Source of the DNA: Nocardia mexicana NBRC 108244
GTDB taxonomy: Bacteria > Actinomycetota > Actinomycetes > Mycobacteriales > Mycobacteriaceae
Direction of reading: 5' to 3'
Assembly: GCF_001613165.1 (NCBI RefSeq)
Contig: NZ_BDBV01000109.1
Coordinates: 1 to 51,606, forward strand
DNA: 51,606 bases
The translations under genes and the position numbers were made by a program. Below the pieces are notes generated by a model. It ran no database searches and was not told the origin of the DNA. It was given only the letters and a program-made list of their open reading frames with translations. Positions 1 to 8,052 of the stretch are shown here, piece after piece (the stretch's first letter is position 1; each line of letters starts with the position of its first letter).

Positions 1-362
1 CCTGCCCCGAAGGGCAAATCAGAAGAATGCATCGAACCAGAGTCCGAAAACCTAACTTAAACGCCAGCCGGAAAATAGCTGACAAAAAATCCGACACCCA
101 CACGGGGGTGTAAGCGCCGGAACCAAAAATAATTGGCACTGACATTCATCGACACACTATTGAGTTCTCAAAGAACACACGCACACACCATCTCCCGGGC
201 TTCCGCCCGCTCGATCGGTGAGGCAACTTTTCGAGCTTAGCTCAGCCAGCCACCCCGAACCAAATCGGGGTCTCGGTCGAACCATGTGATCATCAGGCGC
301 TCATCGTCCCACCTCGTGTCCCTGGCCTCTCGGCCCGGGTCGGCGTCCGTGTCGCTCTGACC
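1..362 (-). ncRNA. rRNA operon leader (precursor 16S 5' region), partial
   Basis: Read on the minus strand this stretch carries TGTTCTTTGAGAACTCA (161-177), a motif typical of actinobacterial pre-16S leaders and linked to antitermination and RNase III processing. A sigma70-type promoter lies just upstream at 369-398. The 16S gene itself is not reached and would lie left of position 1. No coding frame of good quality is present. A 16S-23S spacer is the alternative, because similar motifs occur there, but the strong promoter favours a leader. Confidence 0.7.
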
Positions 363-368
363 TGGAAT

Positions 369-398
369 AAGTTACGTGCCAACCGCTTTCGATGTCAA
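369..398 (-). promoter_or_regulatory. Predicted rRNA operon promoter
   Basis: On the minus strand a perfect -35 TTGACA (393-398) is followed after 18 nt by TAACTT (369-374). This is a strong housekeeping-sigma promoter pointing into the leader at 1-362. The region between here and the groEL2 terminator (399-536) shows nothing else that I can identify. Confidence 0.7.
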
Positions 399-536
399 AT
401 CGCCTGGTCATACGGCCAAACAGCAGTCGACGGCGCGGTGACGACAAGAGGTACAACCCAGCATCGGGCAGCTCCATTCCCGAACCAACCCATTGGTTTC
501 CGAATTGCCGTTGTAGAACCCCGCCGAAAAGCCGGA

Positions 537-565
537 AGCCGGCCCACCGAAACGGTGGACCGGCT
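537..565 (-). terminator. groEL2 terminator hairpin
   Basis: A 13-bp stem (AGCCGGCCCACCG with CGGTGGACCGGCT, one mismatch) and a 3-nt loop lie about 50 bp past the groEL2 stop. There is no U tract, as is common for actinobacterial terminators. Confidence 0.7.
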
Positions 566-612
566 CCCGAGAGACTCCGGCCGAGAGTGCGCCGGAAAGG
601 CGGAGGCAGGAC

Positions 613-2238
<1,626 letters not shown>

Positions 2239-2342
2239 TGCGAAGTGATCCTCCAGGATTGGGGGTGACACGATGCTGGCCAGGCTCGGTGCCCGCGACG
2301 GACGAACGGGGGTGTCGTGGCACCCGCTCTCACCGTCCCGAC

Positions 2343-2369
2343 CTGGCACTCACGGGTTGAGAGTGCCAG
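2343..2369 (-). promoter_or_regulatory. CIRCE operator 1 (HrcA site)
   Basis: CTGGCACTC-N9-GAGTGCCAG is a perfect 9-bp inverted repeat with a 9-nt spacer, matching the CIRCE architecture TTAGCACTC-N9-GAGTGCTAA. It lies about 105 bp upstream of the groEL2 start. Confidence 0.93.
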
Positions 2370-2377
2370 ATCCCTTT

Positions 2378-2404
2378 CTAGCACTCAGGGATATCGAGTG
2401 CAAG
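2378..2404 (-). promoter_or_regulatory. CIRCE operator 2 (HrcA site)
   Basis: CTAGCACTC-N9-GAGTGCAAG is a second, slightly degenerate CIRCE element starting 35 bp from the first. Paired CIRCE sites are known upstream of actinobacterial groEL genes. Confidence 0.88.
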
Positions 2405-2419
2405 GTCGAGCCCACAGGG

Positions 2420-2713
2420 CTACGTGGTATCGGTGACCCGCAACGCCAGGGCGAGAAAGGCGTCGGTGCGGCGCTCCTCCGGCGAGCGCGGTTCACCCCG
2501 CTCGACGGTGACCTGCTCGGCGTCGTGCAGCAGCAACTCCGCCTCGATGCGCATGATGGCGCGGATGAACGGCGGCGCCACCTCGGGTGGGAGGTCGCCG
2601 TTCACGATGTAACTGCCGTCCTCACCGTCCTCCGTTTGGACATAGGAAAGCGCGCGCAGCAGGTCAGCGCGCAATTCCCCCGCTATTAGGTCGGAATCCA
2701 CGTCATCCGCCAT
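2420..2713 (-). CDS. Small conserved hypothetical protein
   Basis: A 97-residue acidic, probably cytoplasmic protein (starts MADDVDSDLI) with no transmembrane segment or signal peptide. It is predicted mostly helical, with a run IRAIMRIEAELLLHDAEQV near the middle. I do not recognise a domain. The frame extends to 2761, but the ATG at 2713 gives the more protein-like beginning; no clear Shine-Dalgarno supports either start. It ends about 16 bp before the second CIRCE box, so its transcript may run towards groEL2, but the CIRCE promoter lies between them. High third-position GC supports coding. Function unknown. Confidence 0.7.
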   Translation of the reverse strand: MADDVDSDLIAGELRADLLRALSYVQTEDGEDGSYIVNGDLPPEVAPPFIRAIMRIEAELLLHDAEQVTVERGEPRSPEERRTDAFLALALRVTDTT

Positions 2714-2807
2714 AGCGACATCGTATCTTGACGACCCTTGTGCAACCCGCATCCGGGTCATACAGTACGTACGTACGGTTTGGTAGATGCGAGTTTTGGA
2801 GCCGCCG

Positions 2808-3572
2808 ATGTGGGATCCCCAGCAGTACCTGGCCTTCGATGATCACCGCTCACGACCCTTTTTCGAGTTGCTCGGCCGGGTGCGCGCCGAGCAGCCGCGG
2901 CGTGTCGTGGATCTGGGCTGCGGTCCGGGACATCTGACCAACGCCCTGTCCGAACGCTGGCCGGATGCCATCGTCGAGGCGTCCGATTCCTCCCCCGAGA
3001 TGGTCGCCGCGGCCCGGGCGCGCGGGGTGCACGCCACGCTGCTGGATGTCCGCGAGTGGGAGCCCGAGCCCGATACCGACGTCGTGGTGTGCAATGCGGT
3101 GCTGCAGTGGGTGCCGGGCCACCCGGCGCTGCTGACCGACTGGGCGGCGAAGCTCCCGCCCGGCGCGTGGCTGGGGGTCCAGGTGCCGGGCAATTTCGAT
3201 GCGCCGTCGCACCGGTCGATCCGGGACGTGGCCGGAACGGATCGGTGGCGGGACCGGCTGGCGCCGACCGGGGTGCTCGAGGCCCGCAATGTCCTCGACC
3301 CGACCGGTTACGCCACGGTGCTCGCCGAGGCGGGGTGGGCCGTGGACGCCTGGGAGACGACCTATCTGCAGCGCCTGACCGGTGACGATCCGGTGCTGAA
3401 ATGGGTGTCGGGCACCGCCTTGCGCCCGGTGCGCGAGGCCCTCGACGACGCGGACTGGGACCGATTCGTCGCCGAGCTCGCCCCGCGGTTGCGTACCGCC
3501 TACCCCCGCCAGCCCGACGGCACCACCTGGCTGCCGTTCCGCCGCGTCTTCGCGGTCGCCCACAGGCCCTGA
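2808..3572 (+). CDS. tam: Trans-aconitate 2-methyltransferase family protein
   Basis: A SAM-dependent class I methyltransferase of the Tam family, which methylates trans-aconitate, an inhibitor formed from cis-aconitate. The 254-residue product begins MWDPQQYLAF, the family's hallmark N-terminus, followed by motif I VVDLGCGPGHLT, an acidic ribose-binding residue in EASDSS, and NAVLQWV. The start at 2808 is chosen because TTGGAG lies 8-10 nt upstream and because homologues begin MWDP; an upstream in-frame ATG exists at 2787. It is divergent from the gene ending at 2420, and an ACGTACGTAC run at 2767-2777 sits in the shared region. Family certain, exact substrate inferred. Confidence 0.9.
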   Translation: MWDPQQYLAFDDHRSRPFFELLGRVRAEQPRRVVDLGCGPGHLTNALSERWPDAIVEASDSSPEMVAAARARGVHATLLDVREWEPEPDTDVVVCNAVLQWVPGHPALLTDWAAKLPPGAWLGVQVPGNFDAPSHRSIRDVAGTDRWRDRLAPTGVLEARNVLDPTGYATVLAEAGWAVDAWETTYLQRLTGDDPVLKWVSGTALRPVREALDDADWDRFVAELAPRLRTAYPRQPDGTTWLPFRRVFAVAHRP

Positions 3573-3724
3573 CCGACCCTGCGGCCGGGCCCGGCGGGTG
3601 ACGCCGAGCGAGCGACATTGCGACCAGCCCGGCGGCCGCACGGATCCGCCGCGAGCTTCGATGCTCGAACTCACCGGACGCGCACGGTCTACGGCGCGGA
3701 CCCGACAGTGCGTGGCGCGGTGGA

Positions 3725-4546
3725 TCAGGAGGTCGGCGGTTGCGGCGGGGTCGGCGGCCCCGGCGGGCTGGGCGGCTGTGGCGGGGTGGGCGGCGTAGGA
3801 GGCTGCGGCGGGGCCGGAGGCATTCCGGGCTGCTGGGTGGCGTTCACGATCTGGGCGAGTACGGCCACGATGTCGCTCTCCAGTTCGTCCTTGTTCAGGC
3901 CGAGGCCGGACAGGGCGCCGGTGCCGTCTTCCTGCTCCAGCAGGGCGAGCAGGATGTGTTCGGTGCCGATGTAGTTGTGGCCCAGCCGAAGCGCCTCGCG
4001 GAAGGTCAGTTCCAGCGCCTTGCGGGCGGTGGCGCTGTAGGGGATGAGTTCCGGGACTTCCGCGGACGCCGGGGGCAGTGCCGCGGTCGCGACCCGGCGC
4101 ACGGCATCCAGCGAGACGCCCTTGGCGACGATCGCCTGGCACGCCAGGCTCTGCGGGTCGGCGAGCAGGCCGAGCACCAGGTGCTCCGGCTGGATTTCCA
4201 CGCTGCCGGCGCTCCGCGCCTCCTCCTGGGACTGGACCGCGACCTGGCGGGCCCGCAGGGTGAATCGCGCGAATCCGGCGTTCGGATCCATCCCGGGGTC
4301 GGCAGGCCCCTTGGGCACGAATCGCTTCTGCGCGGCCTGCTTGGAGACACCCATGCTGCTGCCGATATCGGTCCACGAGGCGCCGGAGCGGCGGGCCTGG
4401 TCGACGAAGTGGCCGATCAGATGATCGGCCACCTCGCCCAGATGTCCGGCCGCGACCACGGCATCGGTGAGCTGCTCCAAGACGTCGTCGGGCCGGGCCT
4501 TCTTTATGCCGTCGATCAGATCGTCGAGGCGTACCTTGTCTGTCAT
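3725..4546 (-). CDS. HTH plus Clp N-terminal domain protein (stand-alone)
   Basis: The 273-residue protein combines a small N-terminal helix-turn-helix region (residues about 1-75, recognition-like segment WTDIGSSMGVSKQAAQKRF) with a double Clp N repeat (about 90-235, including EHLVLGLLADP and GTEHILLALLEQEDG) and a Pro-rich tail of PPxPP repeats. There are no Walker motifs, so it is not a Clp ATPase; Clp N domains normally bind substrates or adaptors of ClpC/ClpB. The HTH and the twin inverted repeats immediately upstream suggest an autoregulated DNA-binding protein that may sense misfolded protein or Clp partners (inference). The tail ends in PTS and the gene is alone on its strand. The domain family is recognisable; the role is not established. 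Confidence 0.85.
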   Translation of the reverse strand: MTDKVRLDDLIDGIKKARPDDVLEQLTDAVVAAGHLGEVADHLIGHFVDQARRSGASWTDIGSSMGVSKQAAQKRFVPKGPADPGMDPNAGFARFTLRARQVAVQSQEEARSAGSVEIQPEHLVLGLLADPQSLACQAIVAKGVSLDAVRRVATAALPPASAEVPELIPYSATARKALELTFREALRLGHNYIGTEHILLALLEQEDGTGALSGLGLNKDELESDIVAVLAQIVNATQQPGMPPAPPQPPTPPTPPQPPSPPGPPTPPQPPTS

Positions 4547-4548
4547 GC

Positions 4549-4594
4549 GTCAACGATAGGTTGACGAGGAGACGATCGTCAACCAATAGTTGAC
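4549..4594 (-). promoter_or_regulatory. Twin operator GTCAAC-N5-GTTGAC
   Basis: Two perfect 6-bp inverted repeats with 5-nt spacers, at 4549-4565 and 4578-4594, have centres 29 bp apart and begin 3 bp from the start codon of the HTH-ClpN gene. The minus-strand TTGAC half-sites could also serve as -35 elements, so a bound protein would block initiation. Autoregulation by the adjacent HTH protein is inferred from position. Confidence 0.7.
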
Positions 4595-4606
4595 GTGGGC
4601 TTCGAG

Positions 4607-5692
4607 TCACGGGCGCGTGGACCATCCCGCACCGCGGACCACGGCCTCCTTGAACCACGCCGCCGGACGGCCGGTGAGGACCCGGCCGGTCGGGGTGTCG
4701 TCGGGGCGGACGAACTGGATCACCGCGTCGCGGCGGCCCAGGCTGATGCATTGGACCTGGTAGCGGAACCGCAGAGCGGGAGGCTGCGCGCCCCGCAGCC
4801 GGGCCGTTACCGCGGTGGCGGCGTGGGCGCCGGACGGCAGCGCGGTCGCGCACGCCATCCGCAACTCGCGGCCGTCCGGTCCGGCGATCGCCGCGGAGTC
4901 ACCGGCGGCGTACACGGCGGGATCCGAGGTGCGCAGCGCCTCGTCGACCAGTAGGCGGCCGCGGGCGTCGACCGCGAGACCGGCGCGCGCCGCGAGCTCG
5001 GGAACCTCGAAACCTGTTGTCCAGAGCACGGTTTCGGCCGGAACCAGGCTGCCGTCCGCCAGCCGGAGGCCGTCGGGCAGCACCTCGACCACCTTCGCGT
5101 CCGAGCGCACCTCGACACCGAGCCGGTCCAGCACCGCGCGAATGTGACGGCGCGCCTTGTCCGACAGCCAGGCCCCGGGTTCCGCCGAACTCAGCAGTAG
5201 CACCGTGAGATCCGGTCGCGCCGCGGCGAGTTCGGTGGCCGTCTCGATTCCGGTCGAGCCGCCGCCGACGACGGCGATCGTCCCGGTCAGCGTTCCCAAC
5301 CCCGCGACATCATCGGGAGTGGCCACGGTGCGGGCGTAGAGCCGCACGCCCGCAACGCTTTCCACATCGGCCGCGCTGCCCAGGGCGTAGACCAGCGTGT
5401 CGTAACCGACCACGGTTCCGTCGGCCAGCGATATCCGTTTCGCCGCCGGATCCAGTTCGACGGCACGCCCCTGCACGAACCGGATTCCCTTGCGCTCCAG
5501 CAGCTCCCGCAGGTCCCACCGTGGAATCCGCTGCCCGGCGGCGAGCTGGTGCAGGCGAACCCGCTCGACCAGCTCCGAGCGCGCATCCACGACGGTGATC
5601 TGCGCTCCCTTCGCCCGGCGTGCCAGCCGTCGCGCCGCCGACAGACCCGCGTATCCGGCACCCAGCACAACGATTCGATGCGATCCGGTCAT
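4607..5692 (-). CDS. FAD/NAD(P)-dependent oxidoreductase (NDH-2-like)
   Basis: A 361-residue pyridine nucleotide-disulfide family flavoprotein. It has an N-terminal FAD dinucleotide motif (VVLGAGYAGLSAARRL), a central NAD(P) motif (IAVVGGGSTGIETATEL) and a C-terminal FAD segment (AVYAAGDSAAI). There is no CxxC disulfide and no C-terminal membrane helix, so it resembles type II NADH dehydrogenases and FerA/AIF-like enzymes rather than disulfide reductases. The start at 5692 is set by AAAGGAG 7 nt upstream, inside the palindrome CCTTTCGAAAGG (5701-5712). The ECF41 sigma factor gene upstream on the same strand fits the known pairing of ECF41 with oxidoreductase partners, so it is probably that sigma factor's target. 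Substrate unknown. Confidence 0.88.
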   Translation of the reverse strand: MTGSHRIVVLGAGYAGLSAARRLARRAKGAQITVVDARSELVERVRLHQLAAGQRIPRWDLRELLERKGIRFVQGRAVELDPAAKRISLADGTVVGYDTLVYALGSAADVESVAGVRLYARTVATPDDVAGLGTLTGTIAVVGGGSTGIETATELAAARPDLTVLLLSSAEPGAWLSDKARRHIRAVLDRLGVEVRSDAKVVEVLPDGLRLADGSLVPAETVLWTTGFEVPELAARAGLAVDARGRLLVDEALRTSDPAVYAAGDSAAIAGPDGRELRMACATALPSGAHAATAVTARLRGAQPPALRFRYQVQCISLGRRDAVIQFVRPDDTPTGRVLTGRPAAWFKEAVVRGAGWSTRP

Positions 5693-5725
5693 GAGTGACT
5701 CCTTTCGAAAGGCCGACACTCAACA

Positions 5726-5752
5726 GACCGGACAGGTCCCTCCGCCCTGACA
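5726..5752 (-). promoter_or_regulatory. Candidate ECF41-type promoter
   Basis: On the minus strand TGTCAGG (5746-5752) and CGGTC (5726-5730) are separated by 15 nt and lie 34-60 nt upstream of the oxidoreductase start. This approximates the published ECF41 target pattern TGTCACA-N16-CGTC but is not a full match. Confidence 0.3.
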
Positions 5753-5787
5753 TCGGAGGAACGTATGGTGCGTCACATTCCGCCAGA

Positions 5788-5810
5788 TTCCGGCCGAAAG
5801 CGTGCCGGAA
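5788..5810 (-). terminator. Dispersed hairpin element copy 1
   Basis: TTCCGGC and GCCGGAA (7-bp stem, 9-nt loop containing CGAAAGCGT) form a hairpin 36 bp past the sigma factor stop. Loop and flanks match the other copies at 18096, 18841, 21812 and 51552. It probably ends the sigma factor transcript. Confidence 0.65.
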
Positions 5811-5845
5811 GAATAGGGAGGCGGGCACGCCGGACAGACGGACGG

Positions 5846-6733
5846 CTATGCGATGCGGGCGAGTTTGTCCGGGTTGAGTATCAGGCGGACGGCGGAGACT
5901 CGGTCGCCGGTCACATCGGCGATGCCGACGACGAGCACGGCGCCGTTCACTCGGGCCACTGCGGCGGGGGTGCCGTTGATCTCCTCGATGGTGAGTTCCA
6001 GACCCGGGATCTCGCGGTTGAACAGCCCCGACAGGTAGCGAGCCACCTTGGTGGCGCCGACGATCGGGCGGCGGGCCGCGGTGATCTTGCCGCCACCGTC
6101 GGCCACGGCGACGATGTCGGCGGTGAACATCTGCTCCAGCGCGGCCACGTCGCCCGTGCGGGCGGCGGTCAGGAAGCGTTCGAACAGTTCTCGGGCCTGC
6201 TCGGGCGGAGCATCGAAGCGGGTGCGCTCGGAACGAACGCGGCGGCGGGCCCGGCTGTAGAGCTGCTGCGAATTCGCCTCGGTCAGCTCCAGCATGTCGG
6301 CGATCTCGCGGTGCGCGTAGTCGAATGCCTCGCGCAGCACGAATACCGCGCGCTCGACCGGTGACAATCGTTCCAGCAGCGTCAGCACCGCCATCGACAC
6401 CAGATCCCGCTGCTCGGCCGATTCCAGCGGCCCGAGTTCCCCGCGGCCGGTCGGCACCGGTTCCGGCAGCCAGGGGCCGGTGTAGGTCTCGCGGCGCGAG
6501 CGCGCCGAATCCAGCCAGGTGCGGCACAGATTCACCACCACGGTGGTCAGCCACGCCTCGGCGGAGCGGACCTCGGCGCGGTCGGTACCCTCCCAGCGCA
6601 GGTACGCCTCCTGCACGGCGTCCTCGGCCTCGCCGGCGGCGCCGAGCATGCGGTAGGCCAGGGCGAACAGCCGCACTCGATGCCGCTCGAATTCGACCAG
6701 CCCCGCGTCGTCCACTCGCTCACCCGCCTTCAC
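5846..6733 (-). CDS. ECF41-family RNA polymerase sigma factor (SigJ-like)
   Basis: An extracytoplasmic-function sigma factor with sigma2 (LFALAYRMLGAAGEAEDAVQ), sigma4 (LSPVERAVFVLREAFDYAHREIA) and a C-terminal SnoaL-like extension of about 110 residues. It carries both signature motifs of group ECF41: WLPEP in the sigma2-sigma4 linker and NPDKL near the C-terminus, which together allow the extension to control activity without an anti-sigma factor (known for the group). The GTG at 6733 gives 295 residues; GTG 6715 is an equally credible start with AAGGCGGG upstream. The frame is open to 7027 but that part is low-complexity Arg/Pro. The flavoprotein gene downstream is the likely target. The inducing signal is unknown. 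Confidence 0.92.
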   Translation of the reverse strand: MKAGERVDDAGLVEFERHRVRLFALAYRMLGAAGEAEDAVQEAYLRWEGTDRAEVRSAEAWLTTVVVNLCRTWLDSARSRRETYTGPWLPEPVPTGRGELGPLESAEQRDLVSMAVLTLLERLSPVERAVFVLREAFDYAHREIADMLELTEANSQQLYSRARRRVRSERTRFDAPPEQARELFERFLTAARTGDVAALEQMFTADIVAVADGGGKITAARRPIVGATKVARYLSGLFNREIPGLELTIEEINGTPAAVARVNGAVLVVGIADVTGDRVSAVRLILNPDKLARIA

Positions 6734-6830
6734 CGTGCGCCACCGACCGGCGACGATACCCGCCACCACCCGCGCGGCCCGATGCCGCCTGCGGTGCGGC
6801 AGACGCTCCCGGGCGTGCGGGAGCGTATCG

Positions 6831-7043
6831 CTACCGGGCATCGGTGCCACCGTTTTCCTTGGGCCACTTGATATCCGGGAGCTGGATCCGGGGCAGGCGC
6901 CGCTCCGTGCTCGTGGGAGTCGCGCTCGTCGGGGTGTTCTTGCGCAGGCCCGCTCCCTCGTCGGATCCGTCCGCCGGACCGCAGGCGGTGAGCGACAGGG
7001 CGAGCGCGCCGGACGCCAGCGCGGCAATTGCCAACTTCTTCAC
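6831..7043 (-). CDS. Small lipoprotein
   Basis: A 70-residue secreted lipoprotein: KK, a hydrophobic stretch (LAIAALASGALALSL) and lipobox LTAC with the lipid-bearing Cys at about residue 20. The mature part is short and Thr/Ser/Pro-rich, with GLRKNTPTS and a terminal PDIKWPKENGG. GTG 7043 is chosen because GGGAGG lies 5 nt upstream. The segment following the lipobox closely resembles that of the lipoprotein encoded 105 bp upstream (GLRRNAPS), suggesting a tandem duplication in which this copy lost or never had the C-terminal domain. Function unknown. Confidence 0.78.
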   Translation of the reverse strand: MKKLAIAALASGALALSLTACGPADGSDEGAGLRKNTPTSATPTSTERRLPRIQLPDIKWPKENGGTDAR

Positions 7044-7147
7044 GGGGCCTCCCGCCGATCCGGCACCGCACCTGTCGCGGCGCATGGGAAGACCATGCGC
7101 CGCAGTGCTTATCGGGTGCCAAACGATCGGTTAAGGCGAAAGTCGCG

Positions 7148-7582
7148 CTACTGCTCCGCGATACCGATGGCGACGGCGACCGGCTTGTCGGCCTGACTCT
7201 CCGCCAGGCACACCAGTTTCGCGGTGCCCAGCGCCACATTCGGGCTGCCCTCGAACTTCGATCCCGGATTCTCCGCGAGCAGCGACTCCATCAGCGACTT
7301 CTCGCCGTCGGTATCGAGATTCTTGAACTCGCCGCACGTCGTCTGCGAGGCGGGGCCCAGTGACGTATTGCCCGAGCGGGACACGCTGGTCGGGGCGGCC
7401 TCCGGGGACTCCGTGGCGGCACCGGTGACCGGAGGGGCCGCGGTCGCGGAGGGTGCGGTGATCGACGGCGCGTTTCTGCGCAATCCGCTGGCATCGTCGG
7501 TGGTCTTGTCGTCGCCGCCACACGCGGTCAGTCCCACTGCCAGTGCGCCCAGCACGACGGCAGTAGCCGAAAGTCGTTTCAT
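7148..7582 (-). CDS. Lipoprotein with small C-terminal domain
   Basis: A 144-residue lipoprotein with a signal peptide MKRLSATAVVLGALAVGLTAC (lipobox LTAC). A Thr/Ser/Ala/Pro linker follows (about residues 30-75), then a compact domain with two Cys (TTCGEFKNLD and KLVCLAES) likely to form a disulfide outside the membrane. No strong Shine-Dalgarno is seen; GACGTC sits just before the ATG. The GLRRNAPS motif after the lipobox is shared with the next gene's GLRKNTPT. The C-terminal domain resembles small actinobacterial exported domains but I cannot name the family. Probably cell-envelope located. Confidence 0.82.
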   Translation of the reverse strand: MKRLSATAVVLGALAVGLTACGGDDKTTDDASGLRRNAPSITAPSATAAPPVTGAATESPEAAPTSVSRSGNTSLGPASQTTCGEFKNLDTDGEKSLMESLLAENPGSKFEGSPNVALGTAKLVCLAESQADKPVAVAIGIAEQ

Positions 7583-7698
7583 AGACGTCTAATCCCGGTG
7601 GTCGCATGCGCCCGGCCTGTCCGGCGCGCGTCGCAGCGTACCGGGCGGGGGCGCGGATGAAAACCCGCGCACTCCGCCCGGCCGTTCCGGGCGCCGTT

Positions 7699-8052
7699 TC
7701 AGTGGATGTGGCTCTGCCAGTCGCTCGGGACCCGATCGCGGGGCCCCGGCACCGACTGGCCGGACGGATGATCGTGCGGCGGTGCGAGTTCCGGGCCCTC
7801 GCCGAACATCTCCTCGGTGCGGAAGTCCCAGAACCATTCCTCGCCGGGCTCGTAGCTCTGCACGTACGGGTGGCCGGTCGCCGCGAAATGCTTGGTGGCG
7901 TGCTGCGACGGGGAGGAGTCGCAACAGCCGACGTGGCCGCACTGGGCGCACCGCCGCAGATGCACCCACCAGCCGCGGGCCTGTTCGCATTCCACACAGC
8001 CGGGGCCGCTGGGCGCCGCCGCCGGATCGATCCCCTCGATCGCCTGAGACAT
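7699..8052 (-). CDS. UBP-type zinc finger protein
   Basis: A 117-residue protein dominated by a ZnF-UBP domain: CVEC, WWVHLRRCAQCGHVGCC, then spaced His residues in SQHATKHFAATGHP, which together can bind zinc. In eukaryotes this domain binds the free C-terminal Gly-Gly of ubiquitin; in actinobacteria the ligand is unknown. After the finger come SYEPGEEWFWDF and a His/Pro-rich tail. The ATG at 8052 overlaps the stop of the histidine kinase (TGATG) and GGAGG lies 6 nt upstream, so translation is coupled. It is the last gene of a three-gene operon with the kinase and the fused response regulator/flavoprotein, implying a role in that signalling pathway. Confidence 0.92.
   Translation of the reverse strand: MSQAIEGIDPAAAPSGPGCVECEQARGWWVHLRRCAQCGHVGCCDSSPSQHATKHFAATGHPYVQSYEPGEEWFWDFRTEEMFGEGPELAPPHDHPSGQSVPGPRDRVPSDWQSHIH

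Noticed and set aside
1..362. 16S-23S internal spacer instead of a 16S leader
   Set aside because: Similar motifs occur in spacers, but a TTGACA/TAACTT promoter with 18-nt spacing directly upstream and the absence of rRNA to the right favour the leader.
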